Shown here piece after piece: positions 34,661 to 44,200 of a stretch of DNA of 64,000 nt (position 1 is its first letter; every line of letters begins with the position of its first letter). The notes beneath the pieces are model-generated. The model saw nothing but the letters and a program-made list of their open reading frames with translations. It was not told the origin of the DNA and made no database searches. The position numbers and the translations under genes were made by a program. This stretch comes from Saccharopolyspora rosea (lineage in GTDB: Bacteria; Actinomycetota; Actinomycetes; Mycobacteriales; Pseudonocardiaceae), in contig NZ_CP102826.1 in the NCBI RefSeq assembly GCF_025643595.1, positions 6,262,001 through 6,326,000 of the forward strand. Reading direction: 5' to 3'.

Positions 34661-36780
34661 CTCGCCTCCGAACTCCATCGGCCGATGGCGGTGCTGACAC
34701 CGCCACCGGGGTTCCAGGTCTCCTCCTCCTCGGCGAGCCAGGTGGAGCGCTGCCGCTCCTTTTCCTGGCCGGCACCGGCGCCGCCGCCCATCGGCGGTGG
34801 CGGCATCATCGGCGACTGGCTGCCGCCGGAACCGCGCATCGTGCGCGGGCCGGACTCGGTCATCGGGTTCGCCGGTCTGCGCAGTTGCTCGTCCAGCGCC
34901 GAGGAGTTCACCGTCGACCGCCGCGTCGGGTCGCCGATGTCCGCGCCCAGCTCCGGGGACCGGCGCACGCCGTCCGGTGTCGGCGGCGGGACCGTGAGCT
35001 TGCCGTTGCCCGACAGGTGGGCGTCCGGCAGCAGGTTGCGGGGGACCGGCGGCAGGTAGCCGCCACCGGTGTGCGGGTCGGGGTTCTGCAGGGTCGAACC
35101 GGGATCGACCTTGACCGGGTTGCCGTTGCGGTCCAGCAGCAGCGAACCGTCGGGTTTGGTGATCGACCCGTCCGAGTTGATCCGGCTGCCCTCGGGCGCG
35201 TTGATCGGCGTGCCGTCGGGGTAGGTGGCGGGCTTGCCGTCCGGCCCGACGACGTCGCTGCCGCCGCCGGGCCCGCCGCGGAGCCGGTTGAGCGAGTCCG
35301 GCGACAACTGGCTGGGGTTCCACTGCGGCGCACCACCGCCGGGCAGCAGGCCCGCGCCGGGCGGCGGCTGCTGCCCGGTCCCGTCCCCCGGGGGCGGGGC
35401 GGACGCGTCCGGGCCCTGCTGGTCCTGGCCGGATCCGTGGAGCCCGGCCAGCGCCGCCGAGGCGTTCTTCTGCTGCTCGGCGGCGTTGCGCTGGGCCTGC
35501 TCCTGCTGCCCGGTCTGGTCCTGCCCCGGCTGGTCCTGCCCCGGCTGTTCCTGCGCCTTCTGCTGGGCTTCCTGCTGTTGCTGCTGGGCCTGCTCCTGCG
35601 CGTTCTGCTGCTGCTCCTGCGCGTTCTGCTGCTGTTCCTGGGCCTGCTGCTGGGCTTCCTGCTGCTGTTGCTGCGCCTGCTCCTGGGCCTGTTGCTGCTG
35701 TTCCTGCGCTTGCTGCTGTTGCTGCTGGGCTTGCTGCTGGGCCTGCTGTTGCTGCTCCTGCGCCTGCTGCTGGGCCTGTTGCTGCTGGTCCTGGAACTGC
35801 TGCTGGTAGTCGCCGCCCGACGCGCCCGCACCGCCGGTGTCGATGGGTCCGATCTGCGGGTTCTTGGGGATCAACGCGGTGGTGCCGGACAGCGTGGACT
35901 GGGCCTGGTTGAAGTCCCCGTCCGTGCCGCGGTCCAGCATGACCGCGTAGTTGTCCATCCACATGCTCTTCGCCTCGGCGTCCAGGTTCTCGGTGAACCC
36001 GCCCGTCTCACCGCCCATGCCGGCGTTGCCCAGCGGACCGTCCAGGTTGAACAGGTCGAGGCCGCCGACGTCGGTCGACAGGTACTTGTCCAGCGCGGCC
36101 TGCACGGCGCGGGCCGGTGCGGCCAGCTGCGAGTTGAACCAGGCGTTGAACTTGGTGGACAGCGACTGGATCTCGGTGCGCAACTGGTCCCTGGCGTGGG
36201 CGAGTTGCGCCAGGCCCTGCTCGTCGGCGATGAGCCTGCCGAACTCGTCGAGCCGCAGGCTGATGCTCTCCACCGCGCGCTGGAGCGCCTTGGCCGCCTG
36301 GCCGTCCAGCTGCTCGCCGCTGCCGATCTCGTCGGCCCAGCCCTGGACCTGCCGGCTCTGCTCGGTGAGGAACTGCTTGGCGCCCCGCATGGTCTGCGCG
36401 AAGGTGTCGAAGCTCGGCAGGTGGGTGGCACCGTTGTTGCCGTTCTGCAGCAGCAGGTCGAGTTGCGGGCCGACCCCGTACAGCTGCGCGAGGGTGCCCT
36501 CGGACGCGTCCAGCAGCGCGTAGTTGATCTTCGCCCCGACGAAGAACACGATCGGCACGGGAAAGCCGTTCCCGTTCGGGAGGTAACCCACCCCCCACTT
36601 CTGGGCGTCCCAGTTCTCGGCACCGACGCTCGACAGGTCGTACTGGTTGTCCGCGTCCGGCGTCACGACCTTCAGGACGGTGTCGGACACCCACGGCATC
36701 TTGATCAGATCGTCGCGGTCGCGGACGGGTTGGTCCGACGGCAGGACGCTGTTGACGGCCTGTTCCCACGCTCCGGACAC
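34657..36780 (-). CDS. Large Gln-rich ESX-associated protein, presumed secreted substrate
   Basis: A 707-residue protein from a GTG at 36780 (GGTGGAG lies close upstream; start moderately sure). Residues 1-300 are mostly helical, with long coiled-coil helices resembling an oversized WXG/PPE-type pair. Residues about 320-430 are an extreme Gln/Ala/Glu tract with long QQQ runs. Next comes a Pro/Gly/Asp-rich region with repeated short turns (VVGPDGKP, INSDGSITKPDGS, LLLDRNGNP), and the C-terminus ends with STWLAEEEETWNPGGG. Tails of the WL.E.E..W type are common in actinobacterial ESX-locus proteins. No signal peptide. Stop overlaps the YbaB start. Export is inference. Confidence 0.7.
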   Translation of the reverse strand: MSGAWEQAVNSVLPSDQPVRDRDDLIKMPWVSDTVLKVVTPDADNQYDLSSVGAENWDAQKWGVGYLPNGNGFPVPIVFFVGAKINYALLDASEGTLAQLYGVGPQLDLLLQNGNNGATHLPSFDTFAQTMRGAKQFLTEQSRQVQGWADEIGSGEQLDGQAAKALQRAVESISLRLDEFGRLIADEQGLAQLAHARDQLRTEIQSLSTKFNAWFNSQLAAPARAVQAALDKYLSTDVGGLDLFNLDGPLGNAGMGGETGGFTENLDAEAKSMWMDNYAVMLDRGTDGDFNQAQSTLSGTTALIPKNPQIGPIDTGGAGASGGDYQQQFQDQQQQAQQQAQEQQQQAQQQAQQQQQQAQEQQQQAQEQAQQQQQEAQQQAQEQQQNAQEQQQNAQEQAQQQQQEAQQKAQEQPGQDQPGQDQTGQQEQAQRNAAEQQKNASAALAGLHGSGQDQQGPDASAPPPGDGTGQQPPPGAGLLPGGGAPQWNPSQLSPDSLNRLRGGPGGGSDVVGPDGKPATYPDGTPINAPEGSRINSDGSITKPDGSLLLDRNGNPVKVDPGSTLQNPDPHTGGGYLPPVPRNLLPDAHLSGNGKLTVPPPTPDGVRRSPELGADIGDPTRRSTVNSSALDEQLRRPANPMTESGPRTMRGSGGSQSPMMPPPPMGGGAGAGQEKERQRSTWLAEEEETWNPGGGVSTAIGRWSSEAR

Positions 36781-36879
36781 GACTCCACCCCACCTCTCCT
36801 CGGCGGCCCACCCGCCGACCACGACGACCCGAGGGCTGCACCGGTCCGGTCTGCTCGAACCGCTGCGAAAGTCCGCCGC

Positions 36880-37248
36880 CTACCCGGAAAGCCCCAGATC
36901 GCGCCCGATGGTTCCGGCTATGTCGGCGTTGTCCTGGTCGGTGTCGCGGAACCGCTTGGCCACGGTCCCGATACCGACCTTGATGTGCTCCAACTTCGTG
37001 TCGGTCATGTCGCTGAGCGACTGGCTCGCGCTGTCCAGGAACTGCTTGATCTTGTCCCTGAGCTGCTGCGCGTTCGGCGACGAGCCCGGGAGGACCTGCG
37101 GGATCTTGTCCCGGATGTCGGTGAGGTCCGGGTTCGAGACCAGCGCGCTGCGCAGCTGCTCCACCTTGTTCTGCAGGTTCTGGGCGGCCTCGTCGGAGAA
37201 CTTGATCTTCCCCGAACCCGATCCGCCGGAACCGCTGTCCTCGGCCAT
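36880..37248 (-). CDS. Small ESX substrate-type protein
   Basis: A 122-residue protein with an ATG start. A short Ser/Gly-rich N-terminus (residues 1-14) is followed by two long helices (about 18-45 and 60-105) with an LPGSSPN turn between them. No signal peptide or membrane segment. It lies 21 bases after the WXG100-size protein at 37270-37554 and 99 bases before the Gln-rich protein, all on the same strand. It resembles the 'type VII secretion target' group but lacks an obvious WxG. Likely exported or a partner of the Gln-rich protein (inference). Confidence 0.65.
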   Translation of the reverse strand: MAEDSGSGGSGSGKIKFSDEAAQNLQNKVEQLRSALVSNPDLTDIRDKIPQVLPGSSPNAQQLRDKIKQFLDSASQSLSDMTDTKLEHIKVGIGTVAKRFRDTDQDNADIAGTIGRDLGLSG

Positions 37249-37269
37249 GCTGTCCGCACCCGTCCCGGA

Positions 37270-37554
37270 TCAGCTGCCGATCTGGTTGTTCAGGTCCTGG
37301 CGGACCAGGTTCTCCTTCATCTCCTGCAGCTTCTGGATGGCGCCCTGGAAGGCCGCGTGCATCTTGGACTGCTGCTGGTCGATCACCTTGTAGGCGGCGT
37401 TCCAGTCCTGCGCCCACTGACCGCGGGACTGCTGGGCGAGCTGGCTGATCTCGCTCTGCAGCTGGTCGGTGTTGTTGTTCATCGTGTTGTACTGGTTCCT
37501 CAGGTCTTCGATCTTCTGGTCGACCATCCGGGGCGTCCAGTCGATGAGGGCCAT
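37270..37554 (-). CDS. WXG100-family protein
   Basis: A 94-residue protein, the typical EsxA/EsxB length, folding as two antiparallel helices. The turn region reads RGQWAQDWNAAY, a variant of the central W-x-G hairpin in which WAQ replaces WxG. No signal peptide. It begins 35 bases after the neighbouring WXG-size gene (37590-37907), so the two may form the heterodimer secreted by the EccC motor. The C-terminus ends NNQIGS; no clear YxxxD export motif is visible, so that signal may be supplied by the partner. Confidence 0.75.
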   Translation of the reverse strand: MALIDWTPRMVDQKIEDLRNQYNTMNNNTDQLQSEISQLAQQSRGQWAQDWNAAYKVIDQQQSKMHAAFQGAIQKLQEMKENLVRQDLNNQIGS

Positions 37555-37589
37555 CTGCTACTCGCTTTCCTGCTCGGTCACAACGGGTT

Positions 37590-37907
37590 TCAGAGGGTCG
37601 CGTCCATCTGGCCGGCCAGCCCGGTGTTGAGCTCCTCGACCTGCTTGAACTGGGTGTTGGTGGCTTCCAGCCCGTTGATGGTCTGGTTGAACTTGGTGGC
37701 GACCGTGCTGTACGCCGCCATCCACTCCTCCATCTTCTTGCGGTAGAGCTTGCCCGACTCGGAGTTCTGCGCCCCCGCCAGCTCGTTCTTGATCTCCTCG
37801 ACCCGCTGGCACGCCTGGTTCATCTTGTGGACGTGGTCGCGGAAGCTTTGCACCTTCTGCTGGACCACTTCGGGCGGAATGGTGATTCCGGCGTCGCTGA
37901 CCGCCAT
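37590..37907 (-). CDS. WXG100-family protein
   Basis: A 105-residue helical-hairpin protein. The ATG at 37907 has GGGAGG nine bases upstream. Helix 1 (PPEVVQQKVQSFRDHVHKM) and helix 2 (YSTVATKFNQTINGLEATN) flank the turn KKMEEWMAAY, where W-M-A stands in for WxG. First gene of the substrate block after eccB. Likely dimer partner of the 94-residue protein at 37270-37554. The pair resembles ESX-type EsxA/EsxB substrates rather than PE/PPE proteins. Confidence 0.75.
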   Translation of the reverse strand: MAVSDAGITIPPEVVQQKVQSFRDHVHKMNQACQRVEEIKNELAGAQNSESGKLYRKKMEEWMAAYSTVATKFNQTINGLEATNTQFKQVEELNTGLAGQMDATL

Positions 37908-38009
37908 CTGTCCTCCCTGAGTCGGTTTTTCCTTCCGGCACAAGCAAAACTAGAACCGGTACGCGCGACTCCACCACGCCCCAGAACGGGGGCCCCTTTT
38001 CTTTCTGTT

Positions 38010-38051
38010 GAACTCGTTGTGCGAACCGGCACCGCCACCCAGAACGAGTTC
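38010..38051. repeat. Intergenic palindromic element, copy R2 (end-only form)
   Basis: Inverted ends GAACTCGTT (38010-38018) and AACGAGTTC (38043-38051) flank only 24 bases, which include CCGGCACCGCCACCC, the terminal block of the larger copies. The whole interior has been lost. It lies in the gap between eccB and the WXG genes, so it may also form a hairpin after eccB. Confidence 0.65.
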
Positions 38052-38065
38052 GACAGGACACCTTC

Positions 38066-39505
38066 TCAACAGCGCGGGGGTACCAGGCGTGGTTGCTCCA
38101 GCACCGGTCGTCCGGCGGCGGCCGGATCCAGCGCGGGCCCGGTGGCCAGCTGGTCGACCAGCATCGCGGGCATCCGGACCGCCTCGTCGGCGGTGTAGCC
38201 GAGCGCGGCGAGCGCGTCGTCCGAGCCGACCGGGTACTTCACCCCGTCGTCGGCCACCAGGAACAGCGCGTTCGCCGCCCCGCCGCCGGTGGCCACGCTC
38301 GCGACCAGCGCACCGCTGCCCGGTTCGATGCCGACCCTGCCGGGAGCCGAGCAGGACGGCGTCACCCCGGGACGGGGCAGGGCGGGACGCGCCGCGGCGG
38401 TCACCGCGGCCGGGACCATCCGGACCGAGGTGGACACCGCCGCCCCCGGCTCGGTCACCGCGCAGACCCCCTTGCCCACCGCGGACACCAGCTGCGGCGG
38501 GCTGGTCGGGAACAGGCCGCCGCGGGTGAGCTGCCCGCGCAGCGCGGTGGGCGCGCTGTGCGCGGTGATGTCCCCGGCGCCGATCATGCGCGGCTGCACC
38601 GCCTGCCCGCCGTACGCCGCGGCCTGGGTCTTCGGATCGCCGCTGATCAGCTTGGCGACGGTGTCGGTCAACGGCACCAAACCCCGGTCCGCCAGCAGGT
38701 ACGGCCGGTGCCGGGCGTCGACGAACAGCTGCCCCACGGTGCTCGGCTGCCCGGCCAGCACCGGTCCGGGCCTGCCCCGGCCCGGGACGTCGGGCGCCAC
38801 CAGGTCCGGTCCGGTGGGCAGCGCGTTGAGCAGCCCGACCGGGACCGGCACCGGATCCGCGGTGGTGTAGCCGAGCGCGGCGGGACCGCCGGAGGCCGGG
38901 TCCAGCCGCCACTTCCGCCCGCCCCACACCAGGAACACCGAGCCGTCCGGACCGGACACCAGCACGCCCTGCCGGTCGGTCACCGGATCCCCGGCGGTCG
39001 AGCCGACCAGCAGCGCGAAGTCCCGCCCGCCGGAGTCCGACGGCGCCGCGCAGGACAGCCACTCGTCCCTGCTGAGCGCGCCCGCCGCGGGCAACCCGTC
39101 CGGCGCCCCGGGGATCCCGACCGGGGCGCCGCGCGGCACGCCGACCAGCGAGCTGGACGCCACGTCGTGCACCGCCAACCGCTGCCCGGCGACCAGCTTC
39201 GCCGAGGCCGGGTTGAGCACCGGGTGCAGTTCCCCGCCGACGTACAGCCAGCGGGCCCCGGTGTCGCGCTCCACCACCACCGACCCGTCGGCCCGCCACG
39301 ACGTAGCCTGCCCCGGCTGGATCACCAGTCCGAACAGGAACGTCCCGAGTCCGATGAGGACGGTGACGACCAGACCGATGGCGAATCCCCGGGTGGTCCG
39401 GCGCTGCGGGGTGTCCGGGATGTCCGGGTCGGCGCGCAGCATGCCCGCGGAGAGCCGCCCCATGACGAACATGTGCGCCTGGACCTGATCACGTCTGGAC
39501 TGCAT
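38066..39505 (-). CDS. eccB: Type VII secretion protein EccB
   Basis: A 479-residue membrane protein of the ESX core complex. The ATG at 39505 has AGGAG six bases upstream. The N-terminus matches EccB: QSRRDQVQAHMFVMGRLSAG and TPQRRTTRGF, followed by a single transmembrane helix (about 40-62) and a large extracytoplasmic domain. The EccB domain shows repeated segments such as GYTTADPVPVPVGLLNALPTG and the equivalent GYTADEAVRMPAMLVDQLATG, which form the known internal repeats, and it has paired cysteines. Length is normal for the family. Its 20-base gap from eccD implies one transcript. Confidence 0.93.
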   Translation of the reverse strand: MQSRRDQVQAHMFVMGRLSAGMLRADPDIPDTPQRRTTRGFAIGLVVTVLIGLGTFLFGLVIQPGQATSWRADGSVVVERDTGARWLYVGGELHPVLNPASAKLVAGQRLAVHDVASSSLVGVPRGAPVGIPGAPDGLPAAGALSRDEWLSCAAPSDSGGRDFALLVGSTAGDPVTDRQGVLVSGPDGSVFLVWGGRKWRLDPASGGPAALGYTTADPVPVPVGLLNALPTGPDLVAPDVPGRGRPGPVLAGQPSTVGQLFVDARHRPYLLADRGLVPLTDTVAKLISGDPKTQAAAYGGQAVQPRMIGAGDITAHSAPTALRGQLTRGGLFPTSPPQLVSAVGKGVCAVTEPGAAVSTSVRMVPAAVTAAARPALPRPGVTPSCSAPGRVGIEPGSGALVASVATGGGAANALFLVADDGVKYPVGSDDALAALGYTADEAVRMPAMLVDQLATGPALDPAAAGRPVLEQPRLVPPRC

Positions 39506-39525
39506 GGCGAACTCCTGTCGGGACG

Positions 39526-40899
39526 TCAGCCGGCGATCGCGCGGATGGCCGCGAACACGCCGATCACCTGGAGCATCAACGGGATCAGCGCGACCGCCAG
39601 GAGCACGTGCAGGATGTCGGCGATCCGGCCCCAGTACGGCACCAGCCGCCTGCCGGGCACGGTCCAGCCGGTGACGACGAGCACCACGCCCACCAGCGCC
39701 ACGCCGGTGATCAGCAGCAACCGGCCCAGCAGGTCCTGGCGCGCGGCCAGCACGAGCACCAGCAGCACCAGCCCGACCGCGCCCGGCAGCACCACGGACA
39801 GCCGGTGCCACACCCCGCCGACCTCGCGGCCGTGCAGCAGCAGCAACGCGCTGAGCACCCCGGCCATCGCGTACGTCGCCCAGTCCGGTTCGGTGAGCAG
39901 CCCGCCGATGCCCGCCGCGCACGTCACGCCGACGGCCAGGTACAGCGCCGTCATGTAGCGGTCGGCGATCCTGCTGCGCTCCAGGACCTGTTCGCTGCTG
40001 TGCGCCTCGATGCCCTCCTGGAGCTGTTCGGCGTTGGTCGGCAGCGGCGGCATCCGCATCCCGGACAGCCGGAACGACATGCTCGGGATGAACACCCCGA
40101 GCAGCACCGCGACCACCGCACTCGCCGCCACGGCCTGCGCCAGCGTCCCGGTGAGCGTCATGATCCCGGCCGTGACCAGGCCGAACACGCTGACCACCAG
40201 CGCACCGAGGAAGGCGTGCGGACTGGTCCCGGTGGCCGCCAGCGCCAGCACCGCGCCACCCGCCGCGGTCGCCGACGCGGCCAGCAGCGCCGCCATCGCG
40301 CCCGCGTGCGGGCCCGGCAGCAGGAATCCGGCCAGCGCGAAGAACGGCACCCCGGCCAACCCGAGCGCGGTCGCCGAGGTGGCGTCGCCGACCGCCCGGG
40401 ACGACGACGCCCCGGCGGCCAGCAGCAGCAGTCCGAGCACCGCCGCGGCCACCGCGCGCACCGCGGTGTCACCGGGCAGCAGGAGGGCGAGCCCGACCAG
40501 TCCGGCGGTCGCCAGCGCGCCACCGTGCAGCAGCCGCTTGGTGCTGCGCGGCCCCCACCGGCCGGGGCGCTCCTCCATCCCGCGCGACACCCCGTCCACC
40601 AGGTCGTCGAAGTGCACCTCGGGCAGGGTGTCCTGGCGGGCGCGCAGGTGCAGCACCTGGCCGTCGCGCAGCCCCAGGGCCTCCGGCGTCGCCTCCTCGT
40701 CGAGCGGTGCGCCGCCGATTTCCTGGAGCACCCAGCCGCCCTTGTCCAGGCCGGTCTCGTCGAGGTCCGGGCCCGCGTAGCCGACGATGGTGGGCATCAG
40801 GTCGATCAGCGGCACGTCGGTGGGCACCGCCAGGTCGAAGCCCCGGTCGGGCGCCCGGATGGACAACCTGCACAGACCCGCGACAGTGCTGGTACTCAC
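39526..40899 (-). CDS. eccD: Type VII secretion integral membrane protein EccD
   Basis: A 457-residue protein with a GTG start at 40899. Residues 1-95 form the ubiquitin-like cytoplasmic domain (strands RLSIRAPDRGFDLAVP, VLQEIGGAPLDEEATP, LRDGQVLHLRAR). A short linker is followed by about eleven transmembrane helices (from residue about 130 to the end), interrupted by a cytoplasmic loop with NAEQLQEGIEAHSSEQVLERS. This is the canonical EccD plan and length. EccD lines the membrane part of the ESX channel together with EccB and EccC. The gene has an unusual leader of stacked palindromes (40911-40965). Probable first gene of the leftward ESX series. Confidence 0.93.
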   Translation of the reverse strand: MSTSTVAGLCRLSIRAPDRGFDLAVPTDVPLIDLMPTIVGYAGPDLDETGLDKGGWVLQEIGGAPLDEEATPEALGLRDGQVLHLRARQDTLPEVHFDDLVDGVSRGMEERPGRWGPRSTKRLLHGGALATAGLVGLALLLPGDTAVRAVAAAVLGLLLLAAGASSSRAVGDATSATALGLAGVPFFALAGFLLPGPHAGAMAALLAASATAAGGAVLALAATGTSPHAFLGALVVSVFGLVTAGIMTLTGTLAQAVAASAVVAVLLGVFIPSMSFRLSGMRMPPLPTNAEQLQEGIEAHSSEQVLERSRIADRYMTALYLAVGVTCAAGIGGLLTEPDWATYAMAGVLSALLLLHGREVGGVWHRLSVVLPGAVGLVLLVLVLAARQDLLGRLLLITGVALVGVVLVVTGWTVPGRRLVPYWGRIADILHVLLAVALIPLMLQVIGVFAAIRAIAG

Positions 40900-40910
40900 G
40901 CCCGCTCACG

Positions 40911-40965
40911 CTCCTAGGAGTCCACTGTGGATGCGGCGGGGCGCCGTCGGTGCGGCGCCCCGCCG
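40911..40965 (-). promoter_or_regulatory. Stacked palindromes in the eccD leader
   Basis: Three inverted repeats follow one another: CTCCTAGGAG (40911-40920), TCCACTGTGGA (40921-40931), and a 13-bp hairpin (40934-40946 with 40953-40965, loop TCGGTG). They start 12 bases before the eccD start codon. The hairpin would form in the eccD mRNA leader and could attenuate or protect it; the first palindrome overlaps the AGGAG ribosome binding site. The remaining 280 bases up to eccC must hold both divergent promoters, but no clear boxes are seen. Confidence 0.45.
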
Positions 40966-41245
40966 GGGAGAGCGGCCGTCGGGGGGATCCGGTTCGCGAC
41001 GGCCGGGCGCCGGGTGGCCGACAGGACACGTCGAAAGGCCGATCCCCGCGCCACGGCGCAGCCTACGGACACCGGCGATCCCCCGGCAGTCGCCGATTTA
41101 CGTGACCTGAACTCCCTTGTGGACCGTGCGATTCTGGCGTCGGACCGCCGCGGGCGCGGCGAGAACCGGTGCGCCGCCGGAGGAAAGCGGCGAGGCCGCC
41201 CGCACCCCGCCGCGCACAACGAGTCGAAAGCTGTCAGGAGTTCCC

Positions 41246-44200
41246 GTGAGCGTCGTGCTGTTCCGCCGCCCCGACCGGCAACCGGGCCCGCAGATGCCGC
41301 ACGGCGAGCTGAGCCTCCAGGAACCGCCGGAACTCCCGGAGACGCAGAGCGCGCTGTCCGGGATGATCACCTACATGCCGATGGCGTTGAGCTCGTTGGC
41401 GATGGTGATGATCTTCCTGCGTCCCGGAATGGGCGGCAAGAGCGACACCATGATGTACTTCGCCATCGGCATGATGGTGATCGCCGCCGTCGGCATGCTC
41501 GCCGCGCAGTTCCTGCGCGCCTCCTCCGACCGCAAGCGGCAGATGACCGCCGCGCGCCGCGACTTCCTGCGCTACCTCCGCCAGCAGCGCCGCCGGGTGC
41601 GCCGCACCATCGAGGCGCAGCGCCACGCGCAGCTGTGGCGGCACCCCGCCCCGGAGGCGCTGTGGTCGCTGGTGCGCACCTCCCGGTTGTGGGAGCTGCG
41701 CCCCGAGCACCCCGACTTCGGCGAGGTCCGGATCGCCGTCGGCGACCAGCAGCTGGCCACCCGGATCAGCCCGATCTCCACCAAACCCGTCGAGGACCTG
41801 GAACCGCTGTGCGCGCACGCGCTGCGCCGGTTCATCAACGCCTACGGCACCGTCCCGGACCAGCCGATCGCGCTGTTCCTGCGCGCGTACGCCCGCGTGG
41901 TGCTGCGCGGTGAACCGGACGCCGAGACGGCGCGCGGCGCGGTCCGCGCCATGCTGGCGCAGCTCGCCGTGCTGCACGCGCCGCAGGACCTGCGGATCGT
42001 GGTCGTCGGCTCGCAGCAGCGGCACTGGGAGTGGACCAAGTGGCTGCCGCACTGCCACCACGAGTCCGAAGTGGACGGTGCCGGGCCGGTCCGGCTGGTC
42101 TGCGACACCGTCGCCGAGCTGGAGGGCCTGCTCGGCGAGGAACTGGCCGGTCGCCCGTTCTTCGACCGCGACGCGGCGCCCTCCCAGGACGAGCCGTACG
42201 TCGTCGTGGTGCTCGACGGCGCGCAGCCCTCGCCGAGCAGCCGGATGGCCGGGGGCGGCTACCGCAACGTCACCGTCGTCGACCTCGGCACCGCGCTCGA
42301 CTGGCGCAGCGACCCGCGCACGCTGCTGCTGCGGCTGTCCGCCGACCGCGCCGAGGTGGTCGAGACCGGCCGCGCGGGCAAGGAGACCGGCACGGTGGTG
42401 GGCCGCCCCGACCAGCTGGGGACGGTGCGCGCGGAGTCGCTGGCCCGGTTGCTCTCGCCGTACCGGCTGGCGGTGTCCACCAGCTCGACCGAACCGCTGG
42501 CCACCGACTTCGAGCTCACCACCCTGCTCAACATCACCGACCTGCGCTCCGCCGACCTGCCGAGGCTGTTCGCGCAGCGGGCGAGCGGCCCGTCCCGGCT
42601 GCGGGTGCCGATCGGCATCACCGGCGACGGTTCCCCGGTGGAGCTGGACATCAAGGAGTCCGCGCAGGGCGGCATGGGACCGCACGGCATGCTCATCGGC
42701 GCCACCGGTTCCGGCAAGTCCGAACTGCTGCGCACCCTGGTGCTCGCGCTGGCGCTCACGCACTCCTCGGAAACGCTGAACTTCGTGCTGGTGGACTTCA
42801 AGGGCGGCGCCACGTTCCTCGGCCTGGACCGGCTGCCGCACACCGCCGCGGTGATCACGAACCTGGCCGACGAGGCGGCGCTGGTCGAGCGGATGAAGGA
42901 CGCGCTGCACGGCGAACTGGTCCGCCGCCAGGAACTGCTGCGCAAGGCGGGCAACTACAGCTCGGTCGCCGACTACGAGAAGGCCCGCGCCGAGGGCGCG
43001 CCGCTGGAACCGCTGCCCACCCTGTTCGTGGTGGTGGACGAGTTCAGCGAGCTGCTGGCCGCGCACCGCGAGTTCATGGACCTGTTCATCATGATCGGCC
43101 GGTTGGGCCGCAGCCTCGCGGTGCACCTGCTGCTGGCCTCGCAGCGCCTCGACGAGGGGCGGATGCACCAGCTGGAATCGCACCTGTCCTACCGGATCGG
43201 GCTGCGCACCTTCTCGGCGATGGAGAGCCGCGGCGTGCTCGGCGTCCCGGACGCCCACCAGCTGCCCGCGCAGCCCGGTTCCGGGTACCTGAAGACCGAT
43301 GTGGACACCCTGCTGCGGTTCAAGGCCGCCTACGTCTCCGGCCCCCACCGGCAGGTCCGGCGGGAGCTGCGGCAGGCCGTGGTGGCCCGCCAGATCGTGC
43401 CCTACACCACCTCGTACGTCACCCCCCGCGCGCTGCCCCCGGCCGAGCCCGACCCGGAACCCGAGGAGGGCACCGCGTCGCTGCTGGAGGTGGCCGTGGA
43501 CCGGCTGGCCGACTCCGGCCCGCCCGCGCACCGGGTGTGGTTGCCGCCGCTGGACGTCCCGCCCACGCTGGAGGACCTGCTGCCGCCGCTGCGGACCTCG
43601 GCGGACCGCGGTCTGCACGCGCCGATGCGCGAGCCGCTGCGGGTGCAGGTCGGCATCATCGACCGGCCCTTCGAGCAGCGCCACGAACCGCTGATCGCCG
43701 ACCTGACCGACGCGGGTGGGCACGTGCTGGTGATGGGCGGCCCGCGCAGCGGCAAGAGCACCCTGACCGCCACCCTGATCACCGCGCTCGCGCTCACCCA
43801 CACCCCGCGCGAGGTGCAGTTCTACGGGCTCGACTTCGGCGGCGGCACGCTCACCTCGCTCACCGGGCTGCCGCACGTCGGCGGCGTCACCGGCCGGTTG
43901 GACAACGAGCGGATGCTGCGCACCATCAAGCAGATCAACTCGCTGCTGGAGGAGCGCGAGCAGCGGTTCGCCCGGCTGGGCGTGGACTCGATGGCCACCT
44001 ACCGGCGGCGCCGCGCGGCGGGCGAGTTCGCCGACGACCCGCACGGCGACGTGTTCCTGGTGGTGGACGGCTGGGCCACCATCCGGCAGGACCACCCGGA
44101 CCTGGTGCCGCACTTCCAGCTGCTGGCCACCCGCGGCCTGAACTACGGCATCCACCTGATCATCACCGCGACCCGGTCCGGCGAGGTCACCGCGAGCCTG

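Noticed and set aside
35500..35820. Possible CRISPR-like or microsatellite array
   Set aside because: The regular CTG/TTG-rich DNA is simply the coding sequence of the Gln-rich tract; there are no spacers.
37558..38061. Leftward frame covering the WXG gene at 37590
   Set aside because: Out of frame with the WXG100-type protein, Gln/Arg/Gly-rich, and it starts inside element R2.
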